From assembly GCA_002715305.1 (NCBI GenBank), contig PAYV01000021.1:1-15231 (forward strand): DNA of 15,231 bases, given 5' to 3'. This stretch comes from Rickettsiales bacterium (GTDB lineage Bacteria; Pseudomonadota; Alphaproteobacteria; Methylaequorales; Methylaequoraceae). This document shows, one piece after another, positions 8,242-14,707 of the stretch. A program made the position numbers and the translations under genes. Each line of letters begins with the position of its first letter. The stretch's first letter is position 1. A model generated the notes under the pieces. The model was given only the letters and a program-made list of their open reading frames with translations, did not search any database and was not told where the DNA came from.

Positions 8242-8733
8242 ATGAAATTTTTTTTTCACGATATAAAAATTTTTTTATCTCTTCTTGGTAATAAGGCAAA
8301 GTTTATACCTATTTTAATTTTGCTTTTTCTATCTTCTTCTGTTTTAGATCTGATAGGACTTGGTTTAATAGGGCCTTATATCTCATTAGTTATTGAACCA
8401 AATAATATGGTTTCAAGTAAATTAATAGAGTCTTTTTCTTCAATAACACAAATTGAAAAGAGAGAAAATTTAATTTTTTCAATAAGTTTGCTCCTGACTA
8501 TAATTTTTTTCTTAAAATTTATATTTAATATTTTAATACAAAGAGAAATTTTAAAATTTTCATTTGGTATCCAAGTAAAGATTGTGACTGAATTAATGAC
8601 TATTTATCAACAGTTGCCATATTTAGATTTTATTGAAAACAATGCATCAAAGTATATACAAACATTATTAAATTATACTGGAGCTTATGGTGCAACTCTT
8701 ACATCTGTGTTGAGGTTTTTTCAGAAGCAATAA
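8242..8733 (+). CDS. ABC exporter (MsbA/PglK-like), N-terminal piece before a frameshift
   Basis: N-terminal half of the membrane domain of a fused membrane-plus-ATPase ABC exporter of the kind that flips lipid-linked oligosaccharides. Of the 163 residues, about 20-45 and 75-100 form hydrophobic helices (for example FIPILILLFLSSSVLDLIGL). The polar stretch after them (QLPYLDFIENNASKYIQTLL) matches the 'yl.f..r.ns.' cytoplasmic loop seen in PglK-like exporters. The last residues, RFFQKQ then TAA, leave the expected frame. The -1 frame at the same spot reads VFSEAIILIVIST, the next membrane helix. This piece alone lacks the rest of the membrane domain and all of the ATPase, and would not be a functional transporter. 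The start is ATG at 8242 with no clear ribosome binding site. Confidence 0.75.
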   Translation: MKFFFHDIKIFLSLLGNKAKFIPILILLFLSSSVLDLIGLGLIGPYISLVIEPNNMVSSKLIESFSSITQIEKRENLIFSISLLLTIIFFLKFIFNILIQREILKFSFGIQVKIVTELMTIYQQLPYLDFIENNASKYIQTLLNYTGAYGATLTSVLRFFQKQ

Positions 8734-9044
8734 TTCTAATTGTAATTTCAACTTTTTTATTATTCTACTTTGGTTCTAGTTTACTAATTCTTTTACTATT
8801 TTATGGTGGACTATTTTTTATTTGGCATAAATTTTCTAGTCCAAGACAAAAGAATTTTGGTAAAGAAGCTAACAAGGCTACAATAGATATTATACAGGGG
8901 CTAAATGAAAGTCTTGATGGATACAAAAATATAAAGATTTTAGGCAACTTTAATTTTTTTAAAAATAAGGTAATAAAAGGAATAAACAAAGCAACGCAAA
9001 ATCAAAGAAAATCTCAGATACTACATCTTATTCCTTCATACTTA

Positions 9045-10016
9045 ATGGATTTTATTTTAATTTTGTCAATAGTTTCAATTGTAATTATAATGCTTATTTC
9101 ATCAAATGATTTGCAAAATACTGCAAGTTTTTTAGGTGTTTTTTCTGTTGCTGCTTTAAGATTGAAGCCATCAATAACTATAATAGCAACATCATTAAGT
9201 ACAATAATGGTGTCAAGGTTTGCAGTGAAAAATCTATATCAAGACTATAGTTACTTAAAAACTATACAATTTGAAAAGGAACAACCGAGCGATTTAGAAA
9301 ATGATTTTAAATTTGAAAATATAAAGCTATCAAATGTCTATTTTAGTTATCCAAGTGCTAAAAAAACTAATTTAAAAAAAATTAATATTGAAATAAAAAA
9401 AGGGGAATCAATAGGTATAATTGGTCCATCTGGATCTGGAAAATCAACGCTTGTTGATTTAGTAGTAGGACTATTAAAGCCTTCTTTTGGAAAAATTTTT
9501 ATAAATAATAGTATTATTAATTACCCGGATAATTATAAATTTCAAAGGCAAGTAGCATATCTGCCCCAAGAGACTTTTTTAATTGATGGGAGTATCAAAA
9601 AAAACATTACTTTTTTGAATGAAAATGAAAAAATTGATAATATAAAGTTAACTTTAAGCATAAAAAAATCAAAATTATATGATTTTATAAAGGAATTGCC
9701 TGAAGGGTCTGAAACAAGAGTAGGTGATAGGGGAGTTAAGCTATCTGGTGGGCAAAAACAAAGAATCTCATTAGCACGGGCGTTTTATCACGAAAGAAAG
9801 ATATTAATTTTAGATGAGGCCACTTCAGCTTTAGATAGTAAAACTGAGGAAGAAATAGTCGACGAAATAAAAGAATTAAAAGGATCAACTACTATGGTAA
9901 TCATATCTCATAGAAATAGTACCGTTAAACATTGTGATAGGATTTATGTACTAGAAAATGGTATTATAAAAAGAACTGGTACACCAGAAAATATTTTAAC
10001 AACCTATGAAAAATAA
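9045..10016 (+). CDS. ABC exporter (MsbA/PglK-like), C-terminal piece with ATPase domain
   Basis: Carries the last membrane helices (about residues 2-20 and 40-58) and a complete nucleotide-binding domain. Visible are Walker A GPSGSGKST (127-135), the Q-loop YLPQETFLIDGS (172-183), the ABC signature LSGGQKQR (233-240), Walker B ILILDEATSALD (253-264) and the H-loop ISHR (287-290). ATG at 9045 is simply the first start codon in this frame. The frame is open back to before 8703, so the true N-terminus is the upstream piece at 8242. All ATPase motifs are intact, which argues against long-standing decay. The glycosyltransferase gene follows after 26 bases. Confidence 0.8.
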   Translation: MDFILILSIVSIVIIMLISSNDLQNTASFLGVFSVAALRLKPSITIIATSLSTIMVSRFAVKNLYQDYSYLKTIQFEKEQPSDLENDFKFENIKLSNVYFSYPSAKKTNLKKINIEIKKGESIGIIGPSGSGKSTLVDLVVGLLKPSFGKIFINNSIINYPDNYKFQRQVAYLPQETFLIDGSIKKNITFLNENEKIDNIKLTLSIKKSKLYDFIKELPEGSETRVGDRGVKLSGGQKQRISLARAFYHERKILILDEATSALDSKTEEEIVDEIKELKGSTTMVIISHRNSTVKHCDRIYVLENGIIKRTGTPENILTTYEK

Positions 10017-10042
10017 AATCATTTAATATTTTAAATTCTAAA

Positions 10043-11182
10043 ATGGTTAATAAATACTTACAACTTATTTATCTTATTCTTTACAAGATTAAAAGGAAAT
10101 TAAAATTCGGAAAATTTATCGAACATTTTTTTGTTGAAATACTTTTTTTCAGCTTTTTATTTTTTAAAAATTTTAAAAAATATAAATCTACAAAACCAAC
10201 AATTTTAATTTGTAGATCAAAATACATGAAAGATAAAAATGTTGAATCTCAATCAAGAATTTTTTTATTTGATACTTTAATAAAATTTAATGTAGATGTT
10301 TTTGAATTTTATTGTGATCTAGAATCAAAAAGAATGGGTTACTTAAATAAATTAATAAAAAAAATAATTTATATTGATCCTGATATTATATTATTTAATG
10401 AATATTCGGATAATATTATAAATGGCTTTTATCATCCTTCTCAAAATGTTTTAAAAAAACTTAAACCTTATGTTAAATCAAAGTTTTTAATTCTTTGGTA
10501 TGATACATGTTCTGATTCTTTTTTTTATAAAAATCTAAAACCAAAATTTGATATATTTGATTTTCATGTAATAGTTGAGAATCCTGAAAAAAAACTTATT
10601 GGTATAAAAGAGCATGAATTTAAAAAATTATTATTTTTATATCCTATACCAAATCCAAACGAACTTTATAAAATTGATGTACCAAAAAATATTGATGTAT
10701 CATTTTTAGGTCAAATTGACTCTTACAGAGAATACAGAAAAATCTTTATAGAAAAACTTAACAAGGAAAAATTATCAAACTCAGATTTGGATATTTATAT
10801 TTCAACAAACCAAAAAGCTAATTTCTTAACACACATAGAATATGCTAATATATTAAATAGATCAAAAATTAGTATTAACTTCTCAAAAAGCGTTCATTTT
10901 GATCAACTTAAAGGAAGAATATGGGAGATATTACTTTCAGGTTCTTTGTTACTTGAAACAAAAAATACACAAACTGATACATTGCTTGTTGATGGAAAAG
11001 AATATGTATCATTCACAAATGAAGAAAATATGATTAATAAAATTAGGTATTATTTAATGAATGATGTGGAAAGAGAAAAAATCGCTTTAAACGGTTATAA
11101 TAAAGCTAGGAAAATTTTTGAAAAACAAAATTTTTGGGAAAATATCTTCATATCTTCTGGTAAAAAAATAACTAAAATTTAA
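10043..11182 (+). CDS. CgeB-like glycosyltransferase (GT-B fold, Glyco_trans_1_2 C-terminal domain)
   Basis: Probable glycosyltransferase adding a sugar to the growing glycan at the cytoplasmic face of the membrane. The C-terminal third shows the CgeB/group 1-like pattern. FDQLKGRIWEILLSGSLLLE (286-305) is the nucleotide-sugar binding region with Lys290, Arg292 and Glu295. It is followed by a Gly-Lys-Glu-Tyr segment (GKEYVSF, 318-324), INKIRYYL (331-338) and a closing EREKIALNGYNKARKIF (343-359). The N-terminal half is less conserved. Residues 29-47 form a hydrophobic/aromatic stretch followed by lysines, which may anchor the protein to the membrane. DVSFLGQIDSYREYR (218-232) is the usual start of the second Rossmann half. 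Length is 379 residues, start ATG at 10043. Donor and acceptor are unknown. Confidence 0.75.
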   Translation: MVNKYLQLIYLILYKIKRKLKFGKFIEHFFVEILFFSFLFFKNFKKYKSTKPTILICRSKYMKDKNVESQSRIFLFDTLIKFNVDVFEFYCDLESKRMGYLNKLIKKIIYIDPDIILFNEYSDNIINGFYHPSQNVLKKLKPYVKSKFLILWYDTCSDSFFYKNLKPKFDIFDFHVIVENPEKKLIGIKEHEFKKLLFLYPIPNPNELYKIDVPKNIDVSFLGQIDSYREYRKIFIEKLNKEKLSNSDLDIYISTNQKANFLTHIEYANILNRSKISINFSKSVHFDQLKGRIWEILLSGSLLLETKNTQTDTLLVDGKEYVSFTNEENMINKIRYYLMNDVEREKIALNGYNKARKIFEKQNFWENIFISSGKKITKI

Positions 11183-11185
11183 CTT

Positions 11186-11217
11186 TATAAATATTATTTT
11201 AAATACTATAAATATTA
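11186..11217. repeat. 11-base direct repeat upstream of the PfpI-family gene
   Basis: TATAAATATTA occurs at 11186-11196 and again at 11207-11217, with starts exactly 21 bases apart, two helical turns. It lies in the 56-base spacer between the glycosyltransferase and PfpI-family genes, just upstream of the best ribosome binding site in the window. It could be a promoter/operator element for the downstream group, but AT-only repeats arise easily by chance here. Confidence 0.3.
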
Positions 11218-11229
11218 AAAATTATTATT

Positions 11230-11236
11230 GAGGAAG
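11230..11236 (+). promoter_or_regulatory. Strong ribosome binding site of the PfpI-family gene
   Basis: GAGGAAG lies two bases before the ATG at 11239, with the AGGA core four bases away. Most genes in the window have weak or no Shine-Dalgarno sequence, so this stands out. It supports the start at 11239 and suggests that translation of the downstream group begins afresh here. Confidence 0.7.
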
Positions 11237-11238
11237 TT

Positions 11239-11778
11239 ATGAAGGTATTAATTATTACATGGGAAAACTTTCAAGATCAAGAAGTTGTTTATCCATATTA
11301 TAGAATAAGAGAAGAAGTTAGCGAAAATGATGTAATTATAATGGCAAATGTTACTGGCCGTATCCATGGTATTATGGGTGTTAATATGGAGGCACACGCT
11401 CTTTTGAGTGAATTAGATAATGATGATAAATATAATGAATATTTAAATAAATTTGACCTCCTTGTTTTGCCAGGTGGCGTTAAATCCCTAGAGAAACTAA
11501 GACAAGAAAAAACTGTTATTAAATTTATTTCAGATTGGAATAAAAATAATAAAATCATAGCGAGTACATGTCATGGAGCACAACTTTTAATATCAGCAAA
11601 AGCCACAACTGGAAAAAAGATATCAGCATATTACAGCATTGAAGATGATGTAAATAATTCAGGTGCTACGTATGTAAATGCGCCAGTAGTAATTGATCAA
11701 AATATTGTTTCATCACCACATTATAATTGGATGGGTGAATGGATGAAGGCTGCGATTGAAAAAGTAAAACATCCATAA
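11239..11778 (+). CDS. DJ-1/PfpI family protein
   Basis: Class I glutamine amidotransferase-like fold of the DJ-1/PfpI superfamily, whose members include proteases, chaperones, glyoxalases and deglycases. The nucleophile elbow is ASTCHGAQLL (108-117), giving Cys111 followed by His112 as in PfpI. The glycine turn LVLPGG (75-80) precedes it, and the conserved N-terminal acidic residue is probably Glu15 in FQDQE. Length is 179 residues, normal for the family, with no signal peptide, so it is cytoplasmic. The C-terminus includes VVSSPHYNWMGEWM, resembling the 'sr.p.dl..f' segment of PfpI proteins. Its TAA stop overlaps the ATG of the E1 alpha gene by one base (TAATG), so the two are probably translationally coupled. 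That suggests a role tied to the E1-like enzyme, perhaps on a reactive 2-oxoaldehyde or a sugar intermediate; this is inference. Confidence 0.82.
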   Translation: MKVLIITWENFQDQEVVYPYYRIREEVSENDVIIMANVTGRIHGIMGVNMEAHALLSELDNDDKYNEYLNKFDLLVLPGGVKSLEKLRQEKTVIKFISDWNKNNKIIASTCHGAQLLISAKATTGKKISAYYSIEDDVNNSGATYVNAPVVIDQNIVSSPHYNWMGEWMKAAIEKVKHP

Positions 11779-12620
11779 TGAAACTAGACAAAGCAACAGA
11801 ACTTCTTATTTATGAAAAAGCTTCACTTTGCAGAGCTTTTGAAGAAGAAGTATTCAAAAACTTACAGAACAAAAATATTAAGATACCTGTATATCTTTCT
11901 GCAGGGCAAGAATTTATTGCTTCTACATTTGCGGTTTTTTTTGAAAAATTCTTTCCAAAAACAAAAAAACAAATATTTATTCAACACAGAGGACATGCGA
12001 CATATTTAGCTTTTGGAGGAGACCTTAAAAAATTAATACTAGAGTTATTAGGAAGTAACAAAGGTTGTGCTAATGGAATGGGTGGATCAGCATCTATTCA
12101 ATGTAGAGAAAAAAACATTTATGGGCATGATGGTCTTATGGGTTCTCACGGGCCAATAGCTGTAGGTGCATGTTTTGGGAATAATTTTCCAACATTATGC
12201 TTTATAGGAGATGCTGCTGCAGAAGAAGACTATTTTTTAGCATCTTTAGGATGGGCATCTACTAAAAAATTACCTATTTGGTTTATTGTTGAAGACAACA
12301 ATTTGTCAATCCTAACAGAAAAAAAGGTTAGGAGAAACTGGGAAATGGATGATGTTGCAAAATCTTTTGGATTAACCTCTTTCGATATTGAGGATAAACC
12401 AAAGGATATATGGGAAACTTTTTCAAAAAACCTTATTAAAAAACCCTGTCTTTTTAATATAAGAACAAATAGACTTTACTGGCATGCTGGTGCTGGTATT
12501 GATGACCCAAATACTCTTGATAGGCAAAAAGAATACATAACAAAATTTGGATATGAAATTATAAACAATTCTCAGAGAAAAGTTAAAACAGCTTGGAACA
12601 AATGCCAAAAACTAATTTAA
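11778..12620 (+). CDS. Thiamine-diphosphate-dependent E1 component, alpha subunit
   Basis: Alpha subunit of a 2-oxoacid dehydrogenase E1-type enzyme, which binds thiamine diphosphate between alpha and beta subunits. The ThDP motif begins GDAAAEE (144-150) and ends EDNN (172-175), about 30 residues apart as expected, with Ala in place of the usual Gly of GDG. Other family blocks are QHRGHATYLAFGG (69-81), GCANGMGGSAS (96-106), GLMGSHGPIAVGA (119-131) and RLYWHAGAGIDDP (232-244), the last matching the RxxHSxxD loop with His236. The canonical GGSMH reads GGSAS, so the usual His is absent. At 280 residues it is shorter than typical (about 320-370). No E2 or E3 gene is in the window. It is coupled to the upstream PfpI-family gene and overlaps the beta gene by 19 bases. 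It may catalyse a non-oxidative decarboxylation or carbon-carbon ligation on a sugar precursor (inference). Confidence 0.85.
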   Translation: MKLDKATELLIYEKASLCRAFEEEVFKNLQNKNIKIPVYLSAGQEFIASTFAVFFEKFFPKTKKQIFIQHRGHATYLAFGGDLKKLILELLGSNKGCANGMGGSASIQCREKNIYGHDGLMGSHGPIAVGACFGNNFPTLCFIGDAAAEEDYFLASLGWASTKKLPIWFIVEDNNLSILTEKKVRRNWEMDDVAKSFGLTSFDIEDKPKDIWETFSKNLIKKPCLFNIRTNRLYWHAGAGIDDPNTLDRQKEYITKFGYEIINNSQRKVKTAWNKCQKLI

Positions 12621-13534
12621 GAGAAACAATAAAGGAAACTATAAGACACCATCTTAAGAAGAACAATGGTCTTGTAATGGGTCAATGTTTAACAGCTGTT
12701 GGATGGGTTGGAGGAACTTTACCTGAACTTTATGAAAAAGACGGTATGATTGAACTTTCAATGGCTGATGTTGCTGGAGGTGGTTTTGCTGTTGGTGCGG
12801 CACTTTCAGGAAGAAAGCCTATTTATGTAATAAGATATCAAGGGTTTAATTGGTTTAATGCTCCTATAATATTAAATTATGCTTGCAAATCGAAAGAAAT
12901 CTGGGGAATTCCATGTTCAATGTTAATAAGATCAATTGGTATGGAAGGTGCAATAGGCCCAGTTGCAGGTTCATCACATCACTCTCTGTACTACAGAATG
13001 CCAGGAATAAAAATTGTTTCACCAATGTCGCCAAATGAATTTAAAAAGGTCTACCATGATTTTATAAACAATGATGATGTGATATATGTATCTGAGCACA
13101 GAAAATCATATGACAACAGAGAAGAATTAAAAGACATAATTTATGAAAAACCAGATATCACTCTTTTTGCCATATCAATCACAAGATTTGAAGCAATTGA
13201 AACTTCAAAAAAATTATTTAAAGAAGGAATCAAAGTAAACGTAATTAACATATTTGAAATAAAACCTCTCAAAATCTCAAAAAAAGGAAAGCAAAGCTTA
13301 ATAGATTCGAAATTTGGTGGTATTGTCTTAGATGATGATTATGTAAATGGCATAGCAAAAAATATTGCCCATGATTTAAATTTAATGACAAGTAAGATAG
13401 TCAACGTTATCGGCCTAAAAGATAAATCTGCTGGTTTTTATCCACAAGTTGATAATTTACCTCCAACTTCAAACGAGATACGAGCCTTGATTTATAAAAT
13501 TATCAAAAAACAAAAGTCTCAAATTAAATTATAA
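12602..13534 (+). CDS. Thiamine-diphosphate-dependent E1 component, beta subunit (transketolase-like)
   Basis: Partner of the preceding alpha subunit, with a pyrimidine-binding domain followed by a transketolase C-terminal domain. The start taken is ATG at 12602 (310 residues); an in-frame TTG at 12593 would add three residues. MADVAGGGFAVGAAL (55-69) aligns with the 'AESGxxGxAxGxAL' block of E1 beta proteins. Asp56 falls where the family has the glutamate that activates the cofactor's aminopyrimidine ring. PVAGSSHHSLYYRMPGI (118-134) and IKIVSPMSPNEFKKVYHDF match the 'HSQ..E..f...PGlkVv.PstP.dAkgLl' region. The C-terminal domain shows IFEIKPL, GIVLDDDYVNGIAKNIA and the closing LPPTSNEI. The 19-base overlap with the alpha gene indicates coupled translation of equal partners. 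The substrate is unknown. Confidence 0.85.
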   Translation: MPKTNLRETIKETIRHHLKKNNGLVMGQCLTAVGWVGGTLPELYEKDGMIELSMADVAGGGFAVGAALSGRKPIYVIRYQGFNWFNAPIILNYACKSKEIWGIPCSMLIRSIGMEGAIGPVAGSSHHSLYYRMPGIKIVSPMSPNEFKKVYHDFINNDDVIYVSEHRKSYDNREELKDIIYEKPDITLFAISITRFEAIETSKKLFKEGIKVNVINIFEIKPLKISKKGKQSLIDSKFGGIVLDDDYVNGIAKNIAHDLNLMTSKIVNVIGLKDKSAGFYPQVDNLPPTSNEIRALIYKIIKKQKSQIKL

Positions 13535-13561
13535 ATTAAAATAAAAAAAATTTTAGGAAAA

Positions 13562-14233
13562 ATGAAAAACGAAAATTATAATGATGTTGTAGTTTCCAAG
13601 CCTTGGGGTCATGAATATTTATGTTTTGCAAATGAGACTGTTGCTATTTGGCTTTTAAATATAAAAAAAAATGCAAGCACTTCAATGCATTGTCATCCAA
13701 ACAAAAACACAGGTTTGATTGTACTAAATGGAGAGATAGAATTATCTTTTTTGCGTAACTCAATTAGATTGAGTGCTTTAAAGAAAATAAGCATTTTTCG
13801 ATCTAGGTTTCATTCTTCTAAAGCAGTATCAGATGATGGAGCGATTCTATTAGAAATTGAAACACCTGTAGATAAAAAGGATTTAGTTAGATTGTATGAT
13901 GAATATGGAAGAGAAAATAAAGGTTATGAGGGAAGTAACAGTTTTACTAGTAAAAATGATGATTGCATTAGCATTCCTAATCCAAGTTATTCAAATGGCA
14001 AAATTAATGCGCATGGTTCATTTTTGCAACATATACAAATTGAAGATAATAAATATATAGATAAACTAGATGATGAGTCAGTAATTGTATTTACTAATGG
14101 TGGTTATGTAACTAAAGATGACAAGTATATTTTAAGACCATCAGATGTAATTGATAGAAAATCATTGAAGCTTATTTCTGAGCAATTTACATTAAACAGT
14201 AAAACGAGCGCTTTAATTGTTAGTAAGAGTTAA
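13562..14233 (+). CDS. Cupin-fold protein
   Basis: Small beta-barrel (cupin) protein, probably a sugar isomerase, epimerase or binding enzyme, of unknown substrate. The N-terminus VSKPWGHEYL (11-20) resembles the start of the phosphomannose-isomerase type II cupin. Cupin motif 1 is STSMHCHPNKNTGLIVLNG (39-57) with metal-type ligands His43 and His45, but the usual Glu of the motif is not evident (Lys/Asn/Thr instead). Motif 2 is RFHSSKAV (82-89) with His84. ETPVDKKDLVRLYDEYGRE (100-118) is a conserved-looking tail of the first barrel. Residues 130-223 may form a second, more divergent half. The start ATG at 13562 has AGGA at 13555-13558. It lies 27 bases after the E1 beta gene and 3 bases before the HAD gene, so it probably belongs to the same transcript. 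Confidence 0.7.
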   Translation: MKNENYNDVVVSKPWGHEYLCFANETVAIWLLNIKKNASTSMHCHPNKNTGLIVLNGEIELSFLRNSIRLSALKKISIFRSRFHSSKAVSDDGAILLEIETPVDKKDLVRLYDEYGRENKGYEGSNSFTSKNDDCISIPNPSYSNGKINAHGSFLQHIQIEDNKYIDKLDDESVIVFTNGGYVTKDDKYILRPSDVIDRKSLKLISEQFTLNSKTSALIVSKS

Positions 14234-14236
14234 GTT

Positions 14237-14707
14237 TTGATAATTTTTGATTTAGATTTAACTGTTTGGGAGTGCTTTAATAAGCATGGAGAAAAAATAT
14301 GGGCAAAGCAACTTTTACCTCCATTTAATCAAAAAAAAGGAGTTATATATGATGATGTTTTTTCAAAATGTACTCTCAGAAAAGGCATTTTTGAATATAT
14401 AAAATGGTTGTTCAATAACGGTAATAAAATTAGTTTTTGTTCTGTGGGAGCTTACAAAAATTTACCCATTTCCCATCAACCGTCAATTCTTCTGTTAAAA
14501 AAGTTTAAATTATACGATTTTTTTAAAGGCCCATCAATTTTAGAATACAAAAATTATGATAAAATGAATTTCTTAGAGAGTATTATAGAAAAATCAGTAT
14601 TTTATGATGATAACGATAAAATATTAAATGATGCTTCTAGTCTTAAAAATATAGATGTTTTTGATGCAAAAAAAATTCAAGACTGGTCTTCGCTAATAAT
14701 ACATTAG
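14237..14707 (+). CDS. HAD-superfamily phosphatase, MDP-1-like
   Basis: Small cytoplasmic haloacid-dehalogenase-type phosphatase, most like magnesium-dependent phosphatase-1 and the HAD part of FkbH-type proteins. Motif I is FDLDLTVW (4-11), with nucleophile Asp5 and acid/base Asp7. Motif II is probably Ser69 (SFCSVG), motif III the Lys in EYKNYDKMNF, and motif IV YDDND (123-127). The 156 residues and the lack of a large cap domain fit MDP-1. The only available start is TTG at 14237: an in-frame stop (that of the cupin gene) lies just upstream at 14231-14233, and Asp5 must remain close to the N-terminus. Its 3' end overlaps the convergent epimerase gene by 4 bases. It may remove a phosphate from a sugar-phosphate intermediate made by this gene group. 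Confidence 0.75.
   Translation: MIIFDLDLTVWECFNKHGEKIWAKQLLPPFNQKKGVIYDDVFSKCTLRKGIFEYIKWLFNNGNKISFCSVGAYKNLPISHQPSILLLKKFKLYDFFKGPSILEYKNYDKMNFLESIIEKSVFYDDNDKILNDASSLKNIDVFDAKKIQDWSSLIIH

Larger units (their letters stand above)
8242..10016 (+). pseudogene. MsbA/PglK-like ABC lipid-glycan flippase, interrupted by a one-base frameshift
   Basis: The whole interrupted gene. One extra base in the T6 run at 8716-8721 would join both halves into a single frame of 591 residues, the normal length for this exporter type, reading RFFSEAIILIV across the join. The stretch 8734-9044 has no start codon of its own but is entirely coding in the downstream frame. It encodes a membrane helix, a cytoplasmic segment with NFGKEANKATIDIIQGLNES and a 'GYKNIKILG' coupling motif typical of the family. 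The break could be a real mutation, a homopolymer sequencing or assembly error, or recoding; I think an error or a recent mutation most likely. In this locus the intact protein would flip the lipid-linked glycan made by the upstream transferases, which is inference. Confidence 0.75.

Noticed and set aside
8801..8989. 62-residue - strand reading frame in the gap of the ABC exporter
   Set aside because: The + strand here encodes the continuation of the exporter's membrane domain in the shifted frame; the antisense frame is a shadow.
11812..12009. 65-residue + strand reading frame inside the E1 alpha gene
   Set aside because: It overlaps a clearly coding frame with ThDP-enzyme motifs, has no motifs of its own and is a shadow.
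11881..13534. Ordinary pyruvate or acetoin dehydrogenase operon
   Set aside because: No E2 or E3 genes are present, key residues differ in both subunits, and the neighbours are glycan genes.
13562..14233. Cupin protein as the detached phosphomannose-isomerase domain of ManC
   Set aside because: The KPWG-type start is suggestive, but the rest does not follow the PMI pattern, the motif Glu is missing, and it lies over 6 kb from manC among unrelated genes.
14668..14690. Possible - strand terminator for the epimerase (AAGAC/GTCTT followed by eight T on that strand)
   Set aside because: The stem is only 4-5 bp with a 2-4 base loop and is separated from the T-run by three bases; too weak to call in AT-rich DNA.
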